Origin: DASRTE01 sp035656095
GTDB taxonomy: Bacteria > Actinomycetota > Actinomycetes > Jiangellales > Jiangellaceae
NCBI GenBank assembly: GCA_035656095.1
Contig: DASRTE010000117.1
Span: 1-22,596 of the forward strand
Reading direction: 5' to 3'
Length of the DNA: 22,596 nucleotides
The notes below the pieces were generated by a model. It saw only the letters and a program-made list of their open reading frames with translations, was not told the origin of the DNA and made no database searches. The position numbers and the translations under genes are program-made. Positions 7,435-16,282 of the stretch are shown one piece after another; positions within the stretch are counted from its first letter, which is position 1; each line of letters opens with the position of its first letter.

Positions 7435-8382
7435 GTGGACGTTCACGTACCGGTCATGCTCGACCGGGTCGTCGAGCTGCTCGCGCCGGCGCTCGACGAG
7501 CCCGGCGCGGTGGTCGTCGACGCCACCCTGGGTCTGGGCGGTCATGCCGAGGCACTGCTGCGCCGGTGTCCACGGGTCCGGCTGGTCGGGGTCGACCGCG
7601 ATCCCGACGCGCTGGACCGCTCGCGCGAGCGACTGGCACCGTTCGGGGTCCGCGTCGAGGCCGTGCACGCGATCTACGACGAGCTCCCGACCGTGCTGGC
7701 GAGCCTCGCGCTGGAACGTGTGAACGGAGTGCTGTTCGACCTCGGCGTCTCCTCGCTGCAGATCGACCAGGCCGACCGTGGCTTCGCGTACGCGTCGGAC
7801 GCACCGCTGGACATGCGGATGGACCCGACCCGCGGGCCCACCGCCGCCGACGTCCTGAACACCTACCCGGCGGCCGAGCTGGCGCGCGTGCTGCGGGAGT
7901 ACGGCGACGAGCGCTTCGCCCGCCGGATCGCGGCAGCGGTGGTCCGAGAGCGGGAGCGGGCTCCGTTCACCAGCAGTGCCCGCCTGGTCGACCTGCTTCG
8001 CCAGACGATTCCGGCACCCTCCCGGCGGACCGGCGGCCACCCGGCCAAGCGAACCTTCCAGGCATTGCGGATCGAGGTCAACGCCGAGCTCTCCGCCCTC
8101 GAGCGGGCGCTGCCCGCCGCGGTGGAGGTCCTGGCCGTCGGCGGCCGGATCGTCACGATCGCCTACCACTCGCTGGAGGATCGGCTCGCCAAGCGGGTCA
8201 TGAGCGCGGGCGCCCGGAGCACCACGCCGCCCGGCCTCCCGGTGGAGCTGCCGGAGCACGCGCCGGTGCTCCGCCTGCTCACCCGTGGTGCCGAGACACC
8301 CGGCCCTGAGGAGATCGCCGAGAACCCGCGGGCGGCGTCGGCACGACTCCGCGCGGCCGAGCGGATCCGGAGCGCGGCATGA
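7435..8382 (+). CDS. rsmH: 16S rRNA (cytosine(1402)-N(4))-methyltransferase RsmH
   Basis: RsmH (MraW) uses S-adenosylmethionine to methylate N4 of C1402 in 16S rRNA, a fine-tuning step at the ribosomal P site. The 315-residue product has the family opening HVPVMLDRVVELL, the SAM-binding LGLGGHAEALL, then FDLGVSSLQIDQADRGFA, APLDMRMDP, HPAKRTFQALRI and YHSLEDR, all in the expected order. GTG at 7435 is the only sensible start next to the conserved HVPV motif, although the nearest Shine-Dalgarno-like GAGGG (7428-7432) is just two bases away, so translation may be weak. Its stop overlaps the ftsL start as ATGA. It has its usual dcw place between mraZ and ftsL. Confidence 0.96.
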   Translation: MDVHVPVMLDRVVELLAPALDEPGAVVVDATLGLGGHAEALLRRCPRVRLVGVDRDPDALDRSRERLAPFGVRVEAVHAIYDELPTVLASLALERVNGVLFDLGVSSLQIDQADRGFAYASDAPLDMRMDPTRGPTAADVLNTYPAAELARVLREYGDERFARRIAAAVVRERERAPFTSSARLVDLLRQTIPAPSRRTGGHPAKRTFQALRIEVNAELSALERALPAAVEVLAVGGRIVTIAYHSLEDRLAKRVMSAGARSTTPPGLPVELPEHAPVLRLLTRGAETPGPEEIAENPRAASARLRAAERIRSAA

Positions 8383-8756
8383 GCCCGGCAGCGGCCTTCG
8401 GTTCCGCGGCCCGGCGGCTGCTGCCCGGTCCGGTTCCCCCGCGGGCGGGCCTTCGCGCCGTGCCGTCGGCGACGTTGCGCCCCCGCCGGGCGCCGTTCGT
8501 CGTCCTCGTCCTTCTCCTCCTCGGCGTCGGGCTGGTCGGCCTGCTGGTTCTCAACGCCGGCCTCCAGCAGGCGTCGTTCGAGCTGACCGACCTCGAGCGC
8601 GAGACGACCGTGCTGCGTGACCGCCAGGCGGCTCTCGCCGACGAGGCGGCCCAGCGCGCGGCTCCGGGATCGCTGGCGGACCGGGCGACGTCGCTCGGCA
8701 TGGTGCCGAACGAGTCGCCGGTCTTCCTCCGCCCCCAGCCCGAGGATGTGCCGTGA
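8379..8756 (+). CDS. ftsL: FtsL-like septum formation protein
   Basis: This is a small bitopic membrane protein of the FtsL/DivIC type. The 125-residue product has a basic, Arg/Pro-rich cytoplasmic tail (1-38), one membrane helix (about 39-58), then a coiled-coil-like stretch (FELTDLERETTVLRDRQAAL) and a short periplasmic-side tail with a LADRATSLGMVP segment typical of the family. Sequence identity in FtsL is always low, so the call rests on size, topology and its place between rsmH and ftsI. The start ATG overlaps the rsmH stop (ATGA) with GGAG at 8369-8372 in front, and its stop overlaps the ftsI start (GTGA). It should bind FtsQ and help activate FtsW-FtsI. Confidence 0.85.
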   Translation: MSPAAAFGSAARRLLPGPVPPRAGLRAVPSATLRPRRAPFVVLVLLLLGVGLVGLLVLNAGLQQASFELTDLERETTVLRDRQAALADEAAQRAAPGSLADRATSLGMVPNESPVFLRPQPEDVP

Positions 8757-10816
8757 CCGGCGCCGGACGTGGGGAGGGCGACGGGATAGCCACGTCCGGT
8801 CGTGGCGGCCGTGCCACGGCCACGCGCGGCTCGTCGGGAGGACGCACGGACGCCACGACGTCCCCGGCACGACGACGGGCGACGGGGGTGGCCCGGTCGC
8901 GGGCGGGACGGTCGGTGGCCCCCCGATCCGGTGGCACACCCCGGGGGTCGCCCGGCCGTGGCACGGCCGCGGCGAGGCGGTCCAGCGCCCGCGCGACCGC
9001 CGGGAGCGGGCGGAGTGCGCCCGAGCCGCTCGTCCGTCCGCCCGCGCCCCGAGCCGCCCCGCGCGCGACGCCGAGACCGCGTCGGCCGAAGCGGGCGCCC
9101 CGCACCGTCCGGCTGGCCGACCCGCGGCGGCGCCTACACGTGTCGCTGGTGCTCTTCTGCGTCCTGCTGACGCTGTTCGCCGGGCGGTTGGTGCAACTCC
9201 AGGGCCTGGACGCCTCCACCTATGCGGCCGCGTCGGGTGCCGACGACCTGCGGCCGGTCACCCTTCCGGCGATGCGCGGTCCGATCCTGGACCGGGACGG
9301 CGAGCCGCTCGCCCGCTCGGCGGAGGCGTTCGACCTGACCGTCGACCAGACCCTGGTGACGAATCCGGCGGCCTACGCCCTGCAGCTCGACGGCCTACTG
9401 CCGGCGGACGCCCGCACCATCCAGCGGGCCCTCACCGGGGACAGGCGGTTCAAGTACGTGGCGAAGACGCTGACGCCCGAGACGTGGCGAGCCATCGACG
9501 CACTCGACCTGCGCGGCGTGTTCGCCGAGCCGGCGTCGAGCCGTGAGTACCCGGCCGGGACCGTCGCCGGCAACATCGTCGGCTTCACCGGTGCCGAGGG
9601 GCACGGCCTGGCCGGCGTCGAGCTCGCCATGGACTCCACGTTGGCGGGCACCGACGGCCAGATGACCTGCCAGCTCAGCGCCGGCGGCCACTGCATCCCG
9701 TCGGGCAACGGAAGCCGCGAAGCACCCACCCCGGGCGACGGCGTCCGCCTCACCATCGATCGGGACGTGCAGTGGTATGCGGAGCAGGTGATCGGCGACG
9801 CTGTCGCGAAGGCGCAGGCGGACGCCGGGATCGTCGTGGTCATGGACACCGAGACCTTCGAACTGGTCGCGATGGCGACCTCGCCGGTGGTCGACCCGAA
9901 CGATCCCGCCGCGGCGGACGACCGCAGCCGGGGCAACCGCGCGGTCGAGGAGTCGTACGAGCCCGGGTCGGTGTTCAAGCCGTTGACGATGGCAGCCGTG
10001 ATCGAGGAGGGAGCGGCCGACCCGTCCACCGTGCTCTCCGTTCCCGACCACGTGTCGCGCAGCGGCAAGGTGATCAACGACTACTACGACCACGGTGTCG
10101 AGCAGATGACACTGGCCGGCGTGCTGGCGAAGTCGAGCAACGTCGGGACGCTGCTCACCGCGGAACGGATCGACAAGACGGCCTTCCGTGACCGGCTCGT
10201 CGCGTTCGGCCTGGGCTCGAAGCCCGAGCTCGGGCTACCCGGCGAGAGCGCGGGCGACCTGCCCGACGAGTGGTCCGACCTGACCCGGGACACGATCGCC
10301 TTCGGCCAGGGTGTGGCCGTGAGCACCGTCCAGATGGCGTCGGCCTACGCGACCATCGCCAACGGTGGCGTACGCCTTCCGGCCCGGCTGGTCGAGGCGA
10401 CCGTCGCCGAGGACGGCGAGCAGACCCCGGTCGTGTCCGGGACACCGCAACGAGTGGTCAGCGACGAGACGGCGGCAGCGGTCACGCTGATGATGGAAGG
10501 CGTCATGGGCGAGGATGGCACCGGCCGGGCCGCCACCGTGGACGGTCACCGGGTGGCAGGCAAGACCGGCACGGCTCAGCGTGTCGACTCCGCATGCAGC
10601 TGTTACCGCGGCTACAACGCGTCGTTCATGGGCTTCGCGCCGGCCGACGACCCACAGTATGTGGTCGCCGTCTCGCTGCTCGACCCGCACCGGGGGAACT
10701 CCGGCGGCGCGCTGGCCGGCCCGGTCTTCGCCGACGTCATGGGCTTCACGCTGGCACAGATGGGCGTCGCGCCCTCCGGGACGGAGGCGCCAACCGTCGA
10801 CCTGTTCGCCCACTGA
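8753..10816 (+). CDS. ftsI: Septal penicillin-binding protein FtsI (PBP3/PbpB)
   Basis: FtsI is the class B penicillin-binding transpeptidase that crosslinks septal peptidoglycan outside the membrane, working with FtsW. The 687-residue product starts with an unusually long, low-complexity Arg/Ala/Gly/Ser/Thr tail (about 1-125). A membrane helix (128-146) and a dimerisation domain follow. The transpeptidase domain has Ser406-Val-Phe-Lys409, Ser461-Ser-Asn463 and Lys604-Thr-Gly606, the three active-site motifs, so it should be active and beta-lactam-sensitive. Four outside cysteines (306, 314, 615, 617) are notable. The GTG start overlaps the ftsL stop and has GAGGA six bases upstream (8742-8746). 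Later in-frame starts would shorten the tail, so its exact length is uncertain. A 36-base gap separates it from murE. Confidence 0.95.
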   Translation: MTGAGRGEGDGIATSGRGGRATATRGSSGGRTDATTSPARRRATGVARSRAGRSVAPRSGGTPRGSPGRGTAAARRSSARATAGSGRSAPEPLVRPPAPRAAPRATPRPRRPKRAPRTVRLADPRRRLHVSLVLFCVLLTLFAGRLVQLQGLDASTYAAASGADDLRPVTLPAMRGPILDRDGEPLARSAEAFDLTVDQTLVTNPAAYALQLDGLLPADARTIQRALTGDRRFKYVAKTLTPETWRAIDALDLRGVFAEPASSREYPAGTVAGNIVGFTGAEGHGLAGVELAMDSTLAGTDGQMTCQLSAGGHCIPSGNGSREAPTPGDGVRLTIDRDVQWYAEQVIGDAVAKAQADAGIVVVMDTETFELVAMATSPVVDPNDPAAADDRSRGNRAVEESYEPGSVFKPLTMAAVIEEGAADPSTVLSVPDHVSRSGKVINDYYDHGVEQMTLAGVLAKSSNVGTLLTAERIDKTAFRDRLVAFGLGSKPELGLPGESAGDLPDEWSDLTRDTIAFGQGVAVSTVQMASAYATIANGGVRLPARLVEATVAEDGEQTPVVSGTPQRVVSDETAAAVTLMMEGVMGEDGTGRAATVDGHRVAGKTGTAQRVDSACSCYRGYNASFMGFAPADDPQYVVAVSLLDPHRGNSGGALAGPVFADVMGFTLAQMGVAPSGTEAPTVDLFAH

Positions 10817-10837
10817 ACCGGTCCCGGGGCAGTCGAG

Positions 10838-10843
10838 TAGCCT
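10838..10843 (+). promoter_or_regulatory. Possible internal -10 element before murE
   Basis: TAGCCT fits TAnnnT and ends nine bases before the murE ATG, so transcription would begin about three bases before the start codon. murE has no visible Shine-Dalgarno sequence, which fits a near-leaderless mRNA. No good -35 is seen. Confidence 0.3.
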
Positions 10844-10852
10844 CTCGGACCG

Positions 10853-12388
10853 ATGTCTTCCCGACCCTCGCCGCGCCCGCGGCACGTGAACCCGAGCCCG
10901 GTCGTCGGTCTCGCCGCGCTGCTGGGTGTCGACCCCGCGCCCGATCTCGGCGGGCTGGTGGTCACCGGGGTGACGCACGACTCCCGCCAGGTCCGCCCTG
11001 GTGACCTCTACGCAGCGCTGCCCGGCTCGCACGCTCACGGGGCGGCCTACGCCGCGCGCGCCGCCGACGCCGGCGCCGTGGCCGTCCTCACCGATGCCGC
11101 CGGCGCGGAGATGATTGACGACCTGCCCGTGCTCGTCGTCGCAGACGCGAGGGCGGAGTTGGGACGGGTCGCGGCCCGGGTGTACGGGGAGCCGGCGCGC
11201 GACCTGGTGGTCGTCGGCGTCACCGGCACCAACGGCAAGACGACGACGTCCTACCTGGTCGAGTCGGGCCTGCGTGCCGCCGGCCACCGAACGGGCATGA
11301 TCGGCACGGTCGAGACGCGGATCGGGGCCGAACGCGTCGCCAGCGAACGCACCACCCCGGAGGCACCTGAGGTTCACGCGCTGCTCGCGCTGATGCGTGA
11401 AAGGGCGGTGACCGCCTGCGTCGTCGAGGTCTCGAGTCACGCCCTCGTGTACGGGCGCGTCGACGGAGTCGTGTTCGACGTCGTCGGGTTCACCAACCTG
11501 TCGCGGGATCATCTGGACTTCCACACCGACCTCGAGGACTACTTTGCCGCCAAGGCGAGCCTGTTCACATCCGACCGGTCGCGGCGGGGTGTCGTCGTCG
11601 TCGACGACGAGTACGGGAGGCGACTGGCGTCGCGCGAGGGCACGGTGCCCGTGACGACGGTGTCGACCCAGGGAGGGGACGCCGACTGGCGGGTCGTCTC
11701 GCAGGAGCCTGCTGCCGGGTTGACGCGGATCGTGGTCGAGGGTGGCCACGGGGGCCGGCTCGCATTGACCTCCCCGATCCCTGGGGACTTCAACATCGCG
11801 AATGCCGCCCTGGCTCTGGTTCTCCTGATAGAGGCGGGTGTTGCCACCGACGACGCCGTCCGCGGTGTCGCCGAGTGCGCCGGCGTGCCCGGCCGGATGG
11901 AGCGAGTGCCGGCGCCGGCCGATGGACCGCTGGCCCTGGTCGACTACGCGCACACCCCTGACGCCGTGGAGACCGTTCTCCGCGCGCTGCGTCCCTCGAC
12001 GTCGGGACGGCTCGTCGTGGTCATCGGTGCCGGCGGCGACCGCGACGCGCCCAAGCGGCCGTTGATGGGCGCGGCAGCCGCTCGCCATGCCGACGTTGTC
12101 ATCGTCACCGACGACAACCCGCGTTCGGAGGATCCGACGGCGATCCGGGCGGCCGTCCTGGCGGGCGCCTACGAGGTCCCCGCGGCGGACCGGGCGGAGA
12201 TCCACGAGGTGGCGGGCCGGAAGGCCGCGATCCGCGCGGCCGTCGAGATGGCCACGGGACCCGCCGACACCATCGCCGTCGTCGGCAAGGGACACGAGAA
12301 AGGACAGGAGGCCGCCGGAGTCGTGCTCCCGTTCGACGACCGCCGGGTCCTCGCCGAGGTGCTGGGCGAACGCGAGGCGGCACGGTGA
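10853..12388 (+). CDS. murE: UDP-MurNAc-tripeptide ligase MurE, meso-diaminopimelate type
   Basis: MurE is an ATP-dependent cytoplasmic ligase that adds the third peptide residue to UDP-MurNAc-L-Ala-D-Glu. The 511-residue product has the N-terminal uridine-binding region (THDSRQVRPGDLY), the ATP loop VTGTNGKTTT with Lys129, VSSHAL, SRDHLDFH, and the specificity motif DNPR at 421-424. DNPR is the known mark of enzymes that add meso-diaminopimelate rather than lysine, so the cell wall should be of the DAP type. ATG at 10853 is the first start after the ftsI stop. There is no Shine-Dalgarno match, and a TAGCCT promoter-like element lies just upstream. Its stop overlaps the murF start (GTGA). Confidence 0.95.
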   Translation: MSSRPSPRPRHVNPSPVVGLAALLGVDPAPDLGGLVVTGVTHDSRQVRPGDLYAALPGSHAHGAAYAARAADAGAVAVLTDAAGAEMIDDLPVLVVADARAELGRVAARVYGEPARDLVVVGVTGTNGKTTTSYLVESGLRAAGHRTGMIGTVETRIGAERVASERTTPEAPEVHALLALMRERAVTACVVEVSSHALVYGRVDGVVFDVVGFTNLSRDHLDFHTDLEDYFAAKASLFTSDRSRRGVVVVDDEYGRRLASREGTVPVTTVSTQGGDADWRVVSQEPAAGLTRIVVEGGHGGRLALTSPIPGDFNIANAALALVLLIEAGVATDDAVRGVAECAGVPGRMERVPAPADGPLALVDYAHTPDAVETVLRALRPSTSGRLVVVIGAGGDRDAPKRPLMGAAAARHADVVIVTDDNPRSEDPTAIRAAVLAGAYEVPAADRAEIHEVAGRKAAIRAAVEMATGPADTIAVVGKGHEKGQEAAGVVLPFDDRRVLAEVLGEREAAR

Positions 12389-13773
12389 TCGCCCTGTCGC
12401 TGGCCGAGATCGCCTCGCTGACCGGCGGACACCTCGACGCGGTACCGGACGGCTCGGCCACCGTCACGGGGCCGGTCGTCGCGGACTCGCGGGAGGTCGC
12501 CGCCGGCGGGCTGTTCGTCGCGGTGCGCGGGCAGCGTGTGGACGGGCATGACTTCGCCGCGGCCGCGGTTGCGGGAGGAGCAGTCGCCGTCCTGGCGGAA
12601 CACGCGGTCGGTGTCCCCGCCGTGCTGGTCGACGATGCCGTGCGCGCCCTCGGTGACCTCGCCCGCGCGGTACTCGGCCGTGCGGGCGCGACGGACGTCA
12701 TCGGGGTGACCGGGTCGTCGGGGAAGACCAGCACCAAGGACCTGTTGGCGCAGGTCCTCGCCGGCCGCGGGCCGCTGGTCGCTCCGCAGGGTTCGTACAA
12801 CACCGAGATCGGCGTGCCGCTGACGGTGCTCGCCGTGGACGAGGCGACGCGGACCCTCGTCCTCGAGATGGGTGCCCGCGGCACCGGCCACATCGCCTAC
12901 CTCTGCCGGATCGCGCCGCCGCGGATCGGCATCGTGCTCAACGTGGGATCCGCACACCTGGGCGAGTTCGGCGACCGCGAGTCGATAGCTCGGTCGAAGG
13001 GGGAGCTGGTCGAGGCGCTGACGCCAGACGGCACCGCCGTGCTCAACGGGGACGATCCGCTCGTACGCCGGATGGCCGAGCAGACAGAGGCCAGGATCCT
13101 CATGGTGGGCGAATCCGTGCATGCCGACGTCCGGGCCGAGAGTGTCAGCCTCGACCCTTCCGGCCGGGCCGGGTTCACGCTGGTGGCTCCGGACGGAACC
13201 GCGCCGGTTCGGCTGCAGGTCGTGGGCGAGCACCAGGTCGGGAACGTGCTGGCGGCCGCCGGCGCCGCCCACGCGCTGGGACTCGCCGTCGACGATGTCG
13301 CCGCGGCGCTGTCCGCGGCCCGCCCGTTGTCGCGCTGGCGCATGGAGGTCGTCGAGCGGGCCGACGGCGTCACCGTCGTCAACGACGCCTACAACGCCAA
13401 CCCCGAGTCGATGCGCGCCGCGTTGACGGCCCTGGTCGCGATGGCCGGCGACCGCCGTACCTGGGCGGTGCTGGGGGAGATGCGCGAGCTGGGGGAGGCC
13501 TCGGCGGCCGAGCACGAGGCAGTGGGCCGGCTCGCCGTCAGCCTCGACGTGGGCAGGGTCGTCGCGGTGGGCGAGGGCGCACGCGCGGTGCACGTCGGCG
13601 CGGCGAACGACGGAACGCGCGCGGACGAGGCAGCCTGGGTACCCGACATCGGTGCGGCGCTCACATTCCTGCGTGACCAGGTACAGCCGGGTGACGTGGT
13701 GCTGGTGAAGGCGTCCCGCGCGGCGGGCCTGGAGCGGCTCGCCGACGCGTTGCTCCAGGAGGTGGCCGGGTGA
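12385..13773 (+). CDS. murF: UDP-MurNAc-tripeptide:D-Ala-D-Ala ligase MurF
   Basis: MurF adds D-alanyl-D-alanine to the UDP-MurNAc-tripeptide, completing the pentapeptide precursor in the cytoplasm. The 462-residue product has an N-terminal DSREVAAGGLFVA segment, the ATP loop VTGSSGKTSTKD with Lys114, VLEMGARGTGHI, and the hallmark NDAYNANPESM starting at Asn333. Its length is normal for the family. The GTG start overlaps the murE stop (GTGA), with GAGG at 12374-12377 seven bases upstream; its stop overlaps the mraY start in the same way. This order (murE-murF-mraY) is the classical dcw order. Confidence 0.95.
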   Translation: MIALSLAEIASLTGGHLDAVPDGSATVTGPVVADSREVAAGGLFVAVRGQRVDGHDFAAAAVAGGAVAVLAEHAVGVPAVLVDDAVRALGDLARAVLGRAGATDVIGVTGSSGKTSTKDLLAQVLAGRGPLVAPQGSYNTEIGVPLTVLAVDEATRTLVLEMGARGTGHIAYLCRIAPPRIGIVLNVGSAHLGEFGDRESIARSKGELVEALTPDGTAVLNGDDPLVRRMAEQTEARILMVGESVHADVRAESVSLDPSGRAGFTLVAPDGTAPVRLQVVGEHQVGNVLAAAGAAHALGLAVDDVAAALSAARPLSRWRMEVVERADGVTVVNDAYNANPESMRAALTALVAMAGDRRTWAVLGEMRELGEASAAEHEAVGRLAVSLDVGRVVAVGEGARAVHVGAANDGTRADEAAWVPDIGAALTFLRDQVQPGDVVLVKASRAAGLERLADALLQEVAG

Positions 13774-14831
13774 TCGCGGTCCTGACGGCGGCGGTCGTCG
13801 GTCTCGTGGTGTCCATCCTCGGCACCCCGGCGGCGATCCGCCTGCTCGTGCGCCACAACTACGGCCAGCTGATCCGCGACGACGGCCCCACCAGCCACCA
13901 CGTGAAGCGTGGTACGCCCACGATGGGCGGAGCGGTGATCATCCTGGCGGTGGTGGCCGGTTACGTGATGGCCCACCTCGTGCGCCTGTCCGCGCCGTCG
14001 GCCTCCGGGCTGCTCGTCCTGTTCCTCATCATCGGGCTCGGAGCGGTCGGGTTCGCCGACGACTTCATCAAGATCTCCAAACAGCGCAGCCTGGGCCTGC
14101 GCAGCGGCGCCAAGATCGCCGGCCAGGCGGCCGTCGCGGTGATCTTCGCCTTGCTCGCCCTGCGCTTCCCCGACGAGCAGGGCTACACGCCGGCCTCGGA
14201 CGCGCTGTCCGTCCTGCGCGACACGCCCCTCGTGCTGGGTCCGCTGCTCTTCGTCGTCTGGGCCCTGATCATGGTCATCGGTGCGTCCAACGGCGTCAAC
14301 CTCACCGACGGCCTCGACGGGCTCGCGTCGGGAGCCTGCGTGATGATCTTCGGTGCATACACCCTGATCGGCGTGTGGCAGTACAACCAGGCCTGCAACA
14401 TCGCTCCCGGCCCGAGCTGCTACGAGGTTCGGGACCCGCTCGACCTCGCCGTGGTGTCGGCCGCCCTGGTCGGTGCCTGTTTCGGCTTCCTGTGGTGGAA
14501 CGCGTCGCCGGCGAAGATCTTCATGGGCGACACCGGGTCGTTGGCACTGGGCGGTGCGCTGGCCGGCCTGGCGATCCTGAGCCGCACCGAACTTCTCCTC
14601 CTCGTGCTGGGCGGCCTGTTCGCACTGATCACGCTGTCCGTGGCGCTGCAGGTCGGCTGGTTCAAGGCCACCGACGGGAAGCGGCTGTTCCGGATGGCCC
14701 CGCTGCAGCACCATTTCGAGCTCGTGGGGTGGGGGGAGGTGACGATCGTGATCAGGTTCTGGATCATCGCGGGGATGTTCGTCGCCCTCGGCCTGGGTGT
14801 CTTCTACGCCGAGTGGGTGGCAGGCGCGTGA
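13770..14831 (+). CDS. mraY: Phospho-N-acetylmuramoyl-pentapeptide-transferase MraY
   Basis: MraY is the integral membrane enzyme that moves phospho-MurNAc-pentapeptide onto undecaprenyl phosphate to make lipid I. The 353-residue product is strongly hydrophobic with about ten membrane segments. It carries the family motifs in order: DDGPTSHHVKRGTPTMGG, FADDFIK with Asp97-Asp98, NLTDGLDGLA with Asp180 and Asp183, and the C-terminal APLQHHFELVGWGE. The GTG start overlaps the murF stop. AGGAGG at 13757-13762, seven bases upstream, is among the best ribosome binding sites in the cluster, which may reflect demand for this enzyme. Its stop overlaps the murD start (GTGA). Confidence 0.97.
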   Translation: MIAVLTAAVVGLVVSILGTPAAIRLLVRHNYGQLIRDDGPTSHHVKRGTPTMGGAVIILAVVAGYVMAHLVRLSAPSASGLLVLFLIIGLGAVGFADDFIKISKQRSLGLRSGAKIAGQAAVAVIFALLALRFPDEQGYTPASDALSVLRDTPLVLGPLLFVVWALIMVIGASNGVNLTDGLDGLASGACVMIFGAYTLIGVWQYNQACNIAPGPSCYEVRDPLDLAVVSAALVGACFGFLWWNASPAKIFMGDTGSLALGGALAGLAILSRTELLLLVLGGLFALITLSVALQVGWFKATDGKRLFRMAPLQHHFELVGWGEVTIVIRFWIIAGMFVALGLGVFYAEWVAGA

Positions 14832-16282
14832 TCGTCCCGCCGTGGCTGGCCGGCGCGGTGCGGACAAGCCCCTGGCCTCACCTGCACGCGGTGGTGGCCG
14901 GAATCGGTGTCTCGGGATTCGCCGCCGCCGACGCGCTGCTCGGTCTCGGTGCGCGCGTGACCGTCGTCGACGAGCGTGTGGGCGAGGGCGAGACCGACCG
15001 GGCACGCGTGCTCGAGGTCCTGGGTGCGACCGTGCGCCTCGGCCCGGACGCCACGCGTGAGCTCCCACGTGATGCCGGGCTCGTCGTCACCTCGCCCGGC
15101 TGGCGGCCCAACGCCCCGCTGCTGGTCGCGGCAGCGGAGGCGAGCGTGCCGGTGTGGGGCGAGGTGGAGCTCGCCTGGAGGCTGCGCGATCCGGACCGGC
15201 CGGCGCCCTGGCTCGCGGTGACAGGGACCAACGGCAAGACGACGACGGTCCGGATGCTGGTCGAGATGCTGCGGGCGTCCGGCGTTCGGGCCGCAGCGGC
15301 CGGCAACGTCGGCGACCCGGTGATCGGGGCCGTGCTCCACCCCGAGCCGTACGACGTGATCGCACTCGAGCTGTCCAGCTACCAGCTGCACTGGACCCAC
15401 TCGATGGCGGCCCGCTCGGCCGTCGTGCTCAATGTCGCGCCGGACCACGTGGACTGGCACGGCTCGCTCGCGGCCTACGCGGGTGACAAGGCCCGGATCT
15501 ACACCGGTGTCGAGGTGGCCTGCGTCTACAACGTGGAGGATGCCGAGACCGAGCGACTGGTGCGGGCGGCCGAGGTCGTGGAAGGGGCGCGGGCGATCGG
15601 ATTCACGCTGGGCGTCCCCGCCGTCGGCATGGTCGGCGTCGTGGACGGGGTGCTGGCAGACCGCGCGTTTGTCGCCGAACGGCAGACCTCCGCTGCCGAG
15701 ATGGCGTCGGTCGACGATGTCGCGCCGGCGGCTCCGCACAACGTCGCGAACGCACTCGCCGCGGCGGCGCTGGCCCGTTCGGTCGGGGTTCCGGCGGTCG
15801 CTGTGCGCGACGGGCTGAGGGCGTTCCACCCAGACCCGCACCGGATCGCCCATGTGGCGACAGTCGACGAGGTGAACTGGGTCGACGACTCCAAGGCCAC
15901 GAACGCGCACGCGGCGCAGGCGTCGTTGCTGGCCTACGACGACGTGGTCTGGGTGGCCGGCGGCCTGGCCAAGGGTGCCGAGTTCGACCGGCTGGTCCGG
16001 GCCGTCGCCGACCGGCTGCGAGGGGTCGTGCTGATCGGGGCGGACCGGGACCTGCTCGCCGACGCACTCGCGCGACACGCGCCGGAGGTTCCCGTCGTGG
16101 AGGTGCAGGGAACCGACAATGAGGTCATGGACCACGTCGTGGCCCGAGCGTCCGCGCTCGCCCGGCCGGGGAGCACCGTGCTGCTCGCGCCGGCGTGTGC
16201 GTCCATGGACATGTTCGCCAACTACGCCGCGCGGGGGGATGCCTTCGCCGCGGCCGTACGGCGTCATGGCCACCGACGCTGA
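14828..16282 (+). CDS. murD: UDP-MurNAc-L-alanine:D-glutamate ligase MurD
   Basis: MurD adds D-glutamate to UDP-MurNAc-L-Ala in the cytoplasm. The 484-residue product has an N-terminal Rossmann-like UDP-binding part (VAGIGVSGFAAADALL), the ATP loop VTGTNGKTTT with Lys137, then AGNVGDPVIG, ELSSYQLHW, WVDDSKATNAHAA and the C-terminal LLAPACASMDMF. GTG at 14828 overlaps the mraY stop (GTGA). The frame stays open upstream to 14375, but that lies inside mraY and shows no MurD homology. The last 17 bases overlap the start of ftsW if ftsW begins at its ATG at 16266. Confidence 0.95.
   Translation: MIVPPWLAGAVRTSPWPHLHAVVAGIGVSGFAAADALLGLGARVTVVDERVGEGETDRARVLEVLGATVRLGPDATRELPRDAGLVVTSPGWRPNAPLLVAAAEASVPVWGEVELAWRLRDPDRPAPWLAVTGTNGKTTTVRMLVEMLRASGVRAAAAGNVGDPVIGAVLHPEPYDVIALELSSYQLHWTHSMAARSAVVLNVAPDHVDWHGSLAAYAGDKARIYTGVEVACVYNVEDAETERLVRAAEVVEGARAIGFTLGVPAVGMVGVVDGVLADRAFVAERQTSAAEMASVDDVAPAAPHNVANALAAAALARSVGVPAVAVRDGLRAFHPDPHRIAHVATVDEVNWVDDSKATNAHAAQASLLAYDDVVWVAGGLAKGAEFDRLVRAVADRLRGVVLIGADRDLLADALARHAPEVPVVEVQGTDNEVMDHVVARASALARPGSTVLLAPACASMDMFANYAARGDAFAAAVRRHGHRR

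Noticed and set aside
6526..8259. Upstream extension of the MoxR frame through mraZ and rsmH
   Set aside because: It runs antisense through two conserved genes; the start at 6525 has a strong ribosome binding site.
9824..9836. GATCGTCGTG inside ftsI resembling the repeat arm
   Set aside because: Only a ten-base match in coding sequence (Ile-Val-Val codons), so expected by chance in this codon usage.
10235..12295. 686-codon minus-strand frame opposite ftsI and murE
   Set aside because: It lies antisense to two clear genes, its protein is rich in Arg/Gly/His/Asp with no motif, and such frames are expected opposite high-GC genes.
13389..15068. 559-codon minus-strand frame opposite murF, mraY and murD
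   Set aside because: Antisense shadow; Gln/Asp/His/Arg-rich with no family match.
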